From positions 1-12,569 of the forward strand of contig URWS01000013.1 of NCBI GenBank assembly GCA_900551605.1: DNA of 12,569 bases. Direction: 5' to 3'. The notes under the pieces were generated by a model. The model had not been told where the DNA came from. It made no database searches and saw nothing but the letters and a program-made list of their open reading frames with translations. A program made the position numbers and the translations under genes. Shown piece by piece: positions 7,051-12,569 of the stretch. Positions within the stretch are counted from its first letter, which is position 1, and each line of letters begins with the position of its first letter. The DNA comes from an uncultured Collinsella sp. Lineage in GTDB: Bacteria > Actinomycetota > Coriobacteriia > Coriobacteriales > Coriobacteriaceae.

Positions 7051-7202
7051 GGTGTTTCCTAACGTTTGTGAACTTACCATGAGCTTAACACCAGGCTGTT
7101 TATTAAGCTAAATATTTAGTAGTTAAACTTAAGAATCAATAGAAGTTAAGTAGCGCCCACAGTAGAGTTTGTCTCAGCAAACGCAACAACAAGGGGGACG
7201 AG
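7051..7202. promoter_or_regulatory. Divergent intergenic control region
   Basis: AT-rich gap between the minus-strand LacI gene and the PTS operon. It contains a perfect 12-bp palindrome CTAAATATTTAG (7108-7119), several TTAA-containing half-sites (near 7085, 7103, 7123, 7128 and 7145), and AAGGGGG (7191-7197) as the ribosome binding site of the first operon gene. On the minus strand, TTGATT (7134-7139) has AT-rich hexamers 15-17 bases away that could serve as a -10. No plus-strand promoter could be called with confidence. Confidence 0.5.
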
Positions 7203-8675
7203 ATGATCAGCGGTATTTCTGAAATGCCCATTACGGATGAGAGTTATCCGTTTTCGAGCGCCGAGCGCTACTGTCATCTGAGCGCAAAGGATTACGTCGA
7301 GCGCGAGTATCGCGTTGACGGTACCGCCAACGTGTATCGCACCGCCGACGAAGACGGCGGCGTGGAGGTCATGACTGCCGACGCTCCTTATTCCAATCGG
7401 ATCGTTGTTCGTGCTCCGAAAGATCCGGCGCAAGCGAGTGGCAATGTGGTCGTGGAGATCATCAATCCCACATCGTTTATGGAAATCGAGCGCATGTGGA
7501 TTCTGGGTCACGGCGAGTTTGTGCGCTCTGGCGATATCTATGTGGGCATTACCAGCAAGCCCAACACCATCGCTAAGCTCAAGGAATTCAATCCCGATCG
7601 CTATGCCTTCATGAGCTGGGCAAACCCAACTCCCGAGCGCCCCTTTGACTTTGATCCGGAACAGCTCGAACGCGACGGCGCGCTTCCCGACATGGACATC
7701 TCTTACGAGACTGGCCTGTTTTGGGACATGTTGACCGATCTTGCGTGGCTCTTGCGCGGAGACTCCGACCTTAACCCGATCCGCGACTATCCTCGCCAGG
7801 CAATTTGCCTTACAGGATGGTCTCAGTCCGGCGCCTATCTGTTCCGCTACCTTAACAGTTTTGCCTATCGCGAGGAGGTGCGCCGTGACGGCCGCGTGTT
7901 TGACGGATACCTGTCTGGCGGCGGCATCCATTCGATGTGCATTCCTGTCAACCAGTATGAATGCTGCCGGGAATACGCACACCATCTACTGCGTGTGGAG
8001 CGCGTCGAGGAGCCGTTTATCGCCCTTCAGACCGAAAGCGAGAACGGTCGCTTTGAGAGTTGGCGCACGCTTATGCCCGATAGCGACGATCCCGATTTTA
8101 AGTACCGGCTGTACGAGGTGACAGGATCCTCCCACGATACGCAGTGGAGCTATGTCGACTATTACCAGGACGACGAGGACCTCAAGCGCATCGATCATTT
8201 GCCGGTGTACGTCGGCAAGCACGCCGAGGCAAACGCCTACCCGTCGCAGTACCTCTTCCACGCCGCTTTCCGCAACTTGTTCCGTTGGGTTCGCACGGGT
8301 GCCGCTCCGGCAACATGTCCGCGCATTGAGTTGGACGCGAACGGCGAGAACGTAAAGGATGCCTTGGGCAACACCAAGGGCGGCCTTCGCACTTGCCTGC
8401 TCGAGCATCCGTTTGCCCGCTATTCCAACACGAGCCTGGTGGAGCCGGGCCAGGGCACGGTCGATAAGACGAGCGACAAGGATGGCCTGTTTGGCCATAT
8501 GGAGTCGTTTTCGGCATCGATGCTCAAGGAGCTGTACGGATCGCTCGATAACTACCGCGCCCTGTGCGAGCGCGATACGGCGATCGAGGTGTCACAAGGC
8601 TTTATTTGTGCCGAGGATGCCCAGGCGATCGTTGACTTTGCCATGGCATCCGCCCGTGAGCGAGGACTGAACTAG
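7203..8675 (+). CDS. Alpha/beta hydrolase, probable cytoplasmic esterase (Abhydrolase_10-like)
   Basis: A 490-residue serine hydrolase. The nucleophile elbow GWSQSG (205-210) places the catalytic Ser at S207. GSSHD (308-312) supplies the likely catalytic His (H311), and the acid may be E278 or E280 in QTESE. The overall pattern, including WVRTGAAPA (362-370) and the late GNTKGGLRT (389-397), resembles the poorly characterised 'alpha/beta hydrolase domain' family (PF20091, recognised from memory). There is no signal peptide or membrane segment, so it should be cytoplasmic. It is the first gene of the five-gene operon; the next starts 28 bases later. From context it may remove an ester group from the imported sugar, but the substrate is unknown. 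Start 7203 follows AAGGGGG with good spacing. Confidence 0.75.
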   Translation: MISGISEMPITDESYPFSSAERYCHLSAKDYVEREYRVDGTANVYRTADEDGGVEVMTADAPYSNRIVVRAPKDPAQASGNVVVEIINPTSFMEIERMWILGHGEFVRSGDIYVGITSKPNTIAKLKEFNPDRYAFMSWANPTPERPFDFDPEQLERDGALPDMDISYETGLFWDMLTDLAWLLRGDSDLNPIRDYPRQAICLTGWSQSGAYLFRYLNSFAYREEVRRDGRVFDGYLSGGGIHSMCIPVNQYECCREYAHHLLRVERVEEPFIALQTESENGRFESWRTLMPDSDDPDFKYRLYEVTGSSHDTQWSYVDYYQDDEDLKRIDHLPVYVGKHAEANAYPSQYLFHAAFRNLFRWVRTGAAPATCPRIELDANGENVKDALGNTKGGLRTCLLEHPFARYSNTSLVEPGQGTVDKTSDKDGLFGHMESFSASMLKELYGSLDNYRALCERDTAIEVSQGFICAEDAQAIVDFAMASARERGLN

Positions 8676-8703
8676 CAAGACTAAGACCAGAGAGGGGTCT
8701 GCA

Positions 8704-10326
8704 ATGGATATGACGTTGAATCAAGATGCCGTTGCCGAGATTTGGCGACCGGTTGTTCTGACGTTTGAGAGCGCCTGTTCGTTCGATAACCCGTTTTTGG
8801 ATGTTGAGATTTGGGCGGAGTTCACCGGCTCGAGTGACAGGGTAATTCGCCGCGAGGCCTACTGGGATGGTGGGCGTACCTACTGCGTGTCGTTTGCCCC
8901 GACCGAGCTGGGTGCCTGGAACTATGTTATCGAGGCTCCCGAGCAGACCGGTCTTAATGGCTGCACGGGCCGCGTCGAGGCCGTGCCGTACGCGGGCGAC
9001 CTCGATCTGTACCGCCACGGATTTATCCGCGTTGCAGACGATTCGCGCATGTTTGCCTATTCAGATGGTACGCCGTTCTTTTGGCTGGGCGATACCCATT
9101 GGGAGTTTGCCTACCGTGAGAGCTGGGATGCGTCGAACCACCCCGGCATGACGAGCCAATTTCGCGGTATGGTCGACCTGCGTGCCGAGCAGGGCTTTAC
9201 CGTCTATCAGACCAACCTGCGCTCTGACATGGGCGCAGGAGATCGCTATTGGATTGACGGTGGCATGGCCAAGGGCGTGGAAGATGTGCCTAATGTGGCC
9301 TTCTACCAGCGGGAGCTCGACCGCCGCATGGCCTATATTGCCGATGCGGGCTTAGTGAACGCACTTGGGCAAGCGTGGGCGTTTGCCATTCTCGGCGAGC
9401 ATGCCGTGGAACACCAAAAGCACCTCGCCCGCTACCTGGTGGCGCGCTACGGTGCATATCCGATGGTGTGGACGCTTGCCGGCGAGGTTGCCGGATACCG
9501 CAAAGAAGGTCGAGCCGCCATGCTTGACGGCTGGCGTGAGGTCGCCTTGGAGATTGAGGCACGCGACGGCTATGGTCATCTGGCGACGGCGCACTATACC
9601 AACGAGCGCCCCTTTGCCGATTACTACCAGGATGAACCCTGGATGGACTTTACGCTCAACCAGGCCGGTCACGGCGATTACATAATCAAGGCAAGCGACT
9701 ACTTTGACTATCTGGCAGCTCATGACGACAAGCCCTTCGTTGAGGGCGAGGCGCTCTACGAGTTTTGCTCGACGCTCGAGGAGATGGGTACGCGCCTGTG
9801 CACCGCAGACATGCTGCGCCGCGTGGCGTATATCTGCATGCAGGCCGGCGGCGCCGGCTATACCTACGGAGCCCAGGGAATCTGGGACAACGTGTGGGAA
9901 AGCCCTGAGGAGCTCGACCCCTTTATGGCAATCTTCAACCGCTTTGGCATTACTTGGGCCCAGGCGGTAGACGGAGAAGGTGCGGTCCAGATGGGCTACA
10001 TGCGTTCCTTCTACGAAGACAATCACTTCTGGGAGCTCGCTCCCTACGAAACGACCGATGCGGGCAACCTGTTTGCCAACAAGGCTCCGCTGGCAACCGC
10101 CAACCAGGACCTTTCGCGCATCGTCGCGTACTTTGGCGATACCGTGCGCCAAAAGCTTGCTATCGAGGGTGTGCCGACGGGCGCTGCCTATGCAAGCCGA
10201 TGGTTTAACCCTCGCACGGGCGCATACCGTGACGGCGAGGACGTCCTTGCCGTCACGGACAGCATTACCCTGCCTGACAAACCCGGGGTTGGGGATTGGC
10301 TCCTCGTCCTCGAGCTCAAGGCGTAA
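8704..10326 (+). CDS. DUF5060/apiosidase-like (DUF4038) glycoside hydrolase, cytoplasmic
   Basis: Probable glycosidase of 540 residues. Residues about 12-95 form a DUF5060-type beta domain (RPVVLTFESACSFDNPF; FAPTELGAWNY). About 104-440 is an apiosidase-like (DUF4038, GH140-related) TIM barrel, with FFWLGDTHWE (126-134), MVWTLAGE (254-261), KPFVEGEALYE (343-353) and YTYGAQGIWDNVW (386-398). About 465-540 resembles the collagen-binding-like C-terminal domain of this family (WFNPRTG). By clan-A logic E261 is a candidate acid/base and E349 a candidate nucleophile (inference). Many relatives are secreted, but this protein has no signal peptide. It sits between the esterase and the PTS genes, so the substrate is probably a PTS-imported, possibly phosphorylated, glycoside. 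A GAGAGGGG site precedes the ATG. Apiose specificity is not established by sequence alone. Confidence 0.8.
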   Translation: MDMTLNQDAVAEIWRPVVLTFESACSFDNPFLDVEIWAEFTGSSDRVIRREAYWDGGRTYCVSFAPTELGAWNYVIEAPEQTGLNGCTGRVEAVPYAGDLDLYRHGFIRVADDSRMFAYSDGTPFFWLGDTHWEFAYRESWDASNHPGMTSQFRGMVDLRAEQGFTVYQTNLRSDMGAGDRYWIDGGMAKGVEDVPNVAFYQRELDRRMAYIADAGLVNALGQAWAFAILGEHAVEHQKHLARYLVARYGAYPMVWTLAGEVAGYRKEGRAAMLDGWREVALEIEARDGYGHLATAHYTNERPFADYYQDEPWMDFTLNQAGHGDYIIKASDYFDYLAAHDDKPFVEGEALYEFCSTLEEMGTRLCTADMLRRVAYICMQAGGAGYTYGAQGIWDNVWESPEELDPFMAIFNRFGITWAQAVDGEGAVQMGYMRSFYEDNHFWELAPYETTDAGNLFANKAPLATANQDLSRIVAYFGDTVRQKLAIEGVPTGAAYASRWFNPRTGAYRDGEDVLAVTDSITLPDKPGVGDWLLVLELKA

Positions 10327-10348
10327 CCATATTTCCATTGGTCATAGG

Positions 10349-10375
10349 CGGGAAAGAGTCGGCCGCAATTTCCCG
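10349..10375 (+). other. Intercistronic stem-loop before EIIC
   Basis: CGGGAAA (10349-10355) pairs with TTTCCCG (10369-10375) around a 13-base loop, in the 93-base gap between the glycosidase and EIIC genes. There is no long T-tract, so read-through is expected. It may adjust transporter expression relative to the enzymes or stabilise mRNA ends. Confidence 0.4.
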
Positions 10376-10419
10376 TTTGACAGCTAGATGATTCGTTTAG
10401 AGAGGATCAGTGAACACAA

Positions 10420-11691
10420 ATGAGCGTTCTCGATTCGATGCAGGGCTTCCTCGAGAAGCACGTGGGCCCCATTGCCCACAAAGTGAGTAGCTTTAACGTC
10501 GTAAAGGGCCTTATGTCCGGCATGATGGCGACCATGCCCGTTACGCTGGGCGTGGCGCTGCTCTCCATTATCAACGGGCTGCCGATCCCGCCGCTGCAGG
10601 CGTTCCTTGCCAGCACCGGCATGTCGGCGACGATTACCGACGTACTGGTCGTTACCATGAACCTCGGCGCCATCTACATGTGCGCCTCGGTCTCGTACTC
10701 CTACGGCAAGGTGCTCGGGAACAAAGGCCTTACGTCGACGGTTGCGGCTATTGGCGTTTTGCTCCTGCTGATTCCTCTTGGCCATGCCGAGGACGGCTCG
10801 ACGTTTATCGTGACCCGTTATCTGGGCAGCTCGGGTCTGTTCGTTGCGCTGCTCGTGGCGTTGATCGTGCCGAAGGCGCTTAACTTCCTTATGAAGCATA
10901 TCGCCATCCCCATGCCCGATTCCGTCCCTCAGTTCGTTAACGATTCGCTATCTCCGATGTTCTGCGCCATCGTTATCTTCACCACGGCTGCTCTGGTTAA
11001 GTGGGGCATGGGCATGACGAGCTTCGGCGATGTCTTTAACCTCATCAACAGCACCATTGCCACTCCCGTTATGTTCCTGGGCTCCAGCCCCTGGGCCGTT
11101 GTCATTTACTTTACGCTGTGCAACCTGCTGTTCTTCTTTGGTATCCACCCCAGCGTCCTGATGGGCGTGTACATGCCGGTTATCCAGGCCTGCGCTCTTG
11201 CCAACACCGAGGCATTCGTTGCCGGCCAGCCACTGCCGTACCTGTCGTTCATCATCATGTTCTCTGTCGGTTCTGTTGACGCCCTTGGCATGGAGCTTGC
11301 GCTGCTCACGGCCAAGTCCGAGCGCTACAAGGCCCTCTCCAAGATTGCCCTGGTGCCCGCACTCTTCAACATCTCCGAGCCCATCATCTTCGGTACGCCC
11401 ATTGCCATGAACCCTTATATGTTCATCCCCTACATCCTGCTCAAGCCCGTGGCCTGCATTGCTGCCGCTGTCGGCCTGATGCTCGGTCTGGGCAATGCAT
11501 TTAACCCGACCATTTCCATGCCGTTTGTCGTGCCGCTGCCCATCAGCAACTTCTTTACGGGCGGCATTGGCCTGGTCGCAATCGTCCTCGCCGCAATCCT
11601 GCTGGTCGGACTGCTGTTTATCCCGTTCGTCAAGATGGCCGATAAGGAGGCACTGGCCGAGGAAGCTGCTGCAAAGGCTTCTGCCGAGTAG
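10420..11691 (+). CDS. PTS EIIC, lactose/cellobiose family
   Basis: Membrane channel component that imports a sugar while EIIB phosphorylates it. The 423-residue protein is strongly hydrophobic, with about ten membrane helices. Family landmarks are the N-terminal FNVVKGLMSGMMATMPVTL, FFFGIHPSVLMG with H243, and NISEPIIFGTPIAMNP (317 onward) with E320. In the related ChbC structure the equivalent His and Glu lie at the sugar site and are key residues (known for the family, mapped here by eye). The length is near the usual 420-450. The ATG at 10420 has an AGAGGAT (10401-10407) 12 bases upstream, rather far; no better in-frame start is seen. EIIB and EIIA follow as separate genes. The sugar is unknown; the family covers beta-glucosides, chitobiose, lactose and others. 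Confidence 0.92.
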   Translation: MSVLDSMQGFLEKHVGPIAHKVSSFNVVKGLMSGMMATMPVTLGVALLSIINGLPIPPLQAFLASTGMSATITDVLVVTMNLGAIYMCASVSYSYGKVLGNKGLTSTVAAIGVLLLLIPLGHAEDGSTFIVTRYLGSSGLFVALLVALIVPKALNFLMKHIAIPMPDSVPQFVNDSLSPMFCAIVIFTTAALVKWGMGMTSFGDVFNLINSTIATPVMFLGSSPWAVVIYFTLCNLLFFFGIHPSVLMGVYMPVIQACALANTEAFVAGQPLPYLSFIIMFSVGSVDALGMELALLTAKSERYKALSKIALVPALFNISEPIIFGTPIAMNPYMFIPYILLKPVACIAAAVGLMLGLGNAFNPTISMPFVVPLPISNFFTGGIGLVAIVLAAILLVGLLFIPFVKMADKEALAEEAAAKASAE

Positions 11692-11714
11692 GTCATTGTC
11701 CACAAGTTCGAAGG

Positions 11715-11740
11715 TTCGGCCGATCGCGTTGATCGCCGAA
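11715..11740 (+). other. Intercistronic hairpin between EIIC and EIIB
   Basis: TTCGGC-C-GATC (11715-11725) pairs with GATCGCCGAA (11731-11740), 10 bp with one bulged C and a 5-base loop. No T-tract follows. A smaller CCTGT...ACAGG repeat (11752-11770) lies next to the EIIB ribosome binding site. Likely a processing or translation-tuning element rather than a terminator. Confidence 0.45.
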
Positions 11741-11781
11741 ACATATAAGTCCCTGTGAGGGGTTACAGGAAAGGAACTGCA

Positions 11782-12084
11782 ATGAAAAACATCGTTCTTA
11801 TGTGCGCTGGCGGCATGTCCACGAGCATCATCATGAAGAACATCAAGAAGGCCGCCGACGCCGAGGGCCTGGAGTGCGAGGTGTCCGCTCACGCCGTCAA
11901 CGAGGCTGCCACCATTGGCCGCAATGCCGACTGCATTCTGCTTGGGCCGCAGGTTGGCTATGCCAAGGATGAAGTTTGCGCCGCATGCCCCGGGGTTCCG
12001 GTCGGCGTAATTCCCATGACCACCTACGGCATGATGGACGGCGTCAAGGCTCTGGCTCAGGCCAAGGAACTGATGGGGCTGTAA
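11782..12084 (+). CDS. PTS EIIB, lactose/cellobiose family
   Basis: Cytoplasmic phosphocarrier of 100 residues that takes phosphate from EIIA on a cysteine and passes it to the sugar bound by EIIC. It begins MKNIVLMCAGGMSTS, with the phosphorylated Cys at position 8 followed by the phosphate-binding loop AGGMSTS. The segments DCILLGPQVGY and GVPVGVIPMTTYGMMDG match the CelA/ChbB-type fold. Length is typical. ATG 11782 is chosen because AGGAAAGGA lies just upstream (11768-11776); the reading frame extends back to 11755 without support. EIIA follows after two bases, indicating co-expression. Confidence 0.93.
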   Translation: MKNIVLMCAGGMSTSIIMKNIKKAADAEGLECEVSAHAVNEAATIGRNADCILLGPQVGYAKDEVCAACPGVPVGVIPMTTYGMMDGVKALAQAKELMGL

Positions 12085-12086
12085 GT

Positions 12087-12404
12087 ATGACGGCAGAAGA
12101 GATTCAGCTTCAGAGTTTTCAGATCATTGCAGGCGTCGGTTGCGCGCGCAGCTGCTATATCGATGCGATTCATCTAGCTCGTGACGGCAAGTTCGAAGAG
12201 GCCGAGGCAAAGATCACGGAAGGCCAGCAGCACTATGCCGAGGGCCACGCTGCCCATGGTGGCCTTGTCCAGCAGACTGCCGCCGGCGAGAACCTGAGCA
12301 TCGATCTTTTGGTCGTCCATGCCGAGGATCAGCTGATGAGCGCCGAGGGCTTTGGCATCCTTGCCAAGGAGTTCGTGGACGTCTATCGCAAGATGGGCGC
12401 GTAG
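12087..12404 (+). CDS. PTS EIIA, lactose/cellobiose family
   Basis: Cytoplasmic phosphocarrier that receives phosphate from HPr and passes it to EIIB. The 105-residue helical protein starts MTAEEIQLQSFQIIAGVGCARS, and the family motif VVHAEDQLMSA carries the phospho-accepting His at 78 and a conserved Asp at 81, the same position as the active His of Gram-positive LacF-type EIIA proteins (from memory). Two bases separate it from the EIIB stop, so translation is probably coupled. It is the last gene of the operon; a terminator lies 90 bases downstream. EI and HPr must be encoded elsewhere. H54 and H57 (GHAAHGG) are additional histidines outside the active-site motif. Confidence 0.93.
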   Translation: MTAEEIQLQSFQIIAGVGCARSCYIDAIHLARDGKFEEAEAKITEGQQHYAEGHAAHGGLVQQTAAGENLSIDLLVVHAEDQLMSAEGFGILAKEFVDVYRKMGA

Positions 12405-12494
12405 CCACGGACTTTGCTGCCGGCTTATCACCGTGGGTGGTGTACTCGCGGTAACAGGGCGGTGTTGATTTGTTTACATACATGTGCGGATAGG

Positions 12495-12521
12495 GAGGGC
12501 CCTTCGGGGCCCTCTTTTGTT
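12495..12521 (+). terminator. TTCG-capped intrinsic terminator of the PTS operon
   Basis: GAGGGCCC (12495-12502), a TTCG tetraloop and GGGCCCTC (12507-12514) form a perfect 8-bp stem followed by TTTTGTT. It is a canonical terminator, 90 bases after the EIIA stop codon. Confidence 0.92.
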
Positions 12522-12541
12522 ACGGGCTTTAGCCTGTGCGG

Positions 12542-12556
12542 GGCGCGCAGCGCGCC
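12542..12556. repeat. GC-only palindrome near the right edge
   Basis: GGCGCGC (12542-12548), a single A, then GCGCGCC (12550-12556). It has no T-tract on either strand within view. It lies after the operon terminator; its role is unknown. Confidence 0.35.
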
Positions 12557-12569
12557 GCATCAGAAACCA

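Noticed and set aside
7146..7985. 279-codon open frame on the minus strand opposite the esterase gene
   Set aside because: Overlaps a supported gene and its upstream region; no domain seen.
9352..10338. 328-codon open frame on the minus strand opposite the glycosidase gene
   Set aside because: Shadow of the DUF4038 gene; no recognisable motif.
10377..10382. Perfect TTGACA before EIIC, as an internal promoter
   Set aside because: No acceptable -10 hexamer 15-19 bases downstream.
10948..11892. 314-codon open frame on the minus strand opposite EIIC and EIIB
   Set aside because: Low-complexity His/Asp/Gly-rich translation, antisense to well-supported PTS genes.
12405..12436. CCACGG...CCGTGG inverted repeat just after EIIA as a terminator
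   Set aside because: Only 6 bp with a 20-base loop and no T-tract; the real terminator is at 12495.

Overview
The window is high-GC bacterial DNA with compact genes, GGAGG-type ribosome binding sites, short AT-rich promoter islands and strong GC-rich hairpins. Gene content (a lactose/cellobiose-type PTS, LacI regulators, nucleoside salvage, an OatA-like acyltransferase) and general sequence style suggest a Gram-positive gut actinomycete, most like Collinsella and its relatives. That assignment is an impression from style, not a database result. There is no sign of phage, transposase, tRNA, rRNA or CRISPR sequence.

Layout. Positions 1-407 carry no convincing gene. They hold an AT-rich 11-bp dyad, a G9 run, a weaker inverted repeat and a very strong hairpin just past the end of the next gene. 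Positions 408-2624 (minus strand) encode a membrane acyltransferase fused to an SGNH hydrolase domain. Divergent from it, 2811-4778 is a two-gene salvage operon (ribokinase, nucleoside hydrolase). It has a recognisable promoter with an operator-like dyad over its -35 box and ends at a clear terminator. Next come two convergent LacI-family regulators (5048-6058 plus, 6055-7050 minus), whose stop codons overlap within a single CTAG.

From 7203 to 12404 five plus-strand genes form a probable sugar-use operon ending at a TTCG-capped terminator: an alpha/beta hydrolase (probable esterase), a DUF5060/apiosidase-like glycosidase, and PTS EIIC, EIIB and EIIA of the lactose/cellobiose family. The minus-strand LacI gene diverges from this operon across an AT-rich intergenic region with a perfect 12-bp palindrome, so it is the likely local regulator.

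How the genes may work together (inference). The PTS would import and phosphorylate a glycoside. The two enzymes lack signal peptides and so should be cytoplasmic; the esterase could remove an acyl group and the apiosidase-like enzyme could cut the glycosidic bond. No GH1 or GH4 phospho-glycosidase is present, so the apiosidase-like protein is the best candidate for the hydrolase served by the transporter. This is the most unusual system in the window. The ribokinase and nucleoside hydrolase form a separate ribonucleoside-to-ribose-5-phosphate route, possibly controlled by the plus-strand LacI protein downstream.
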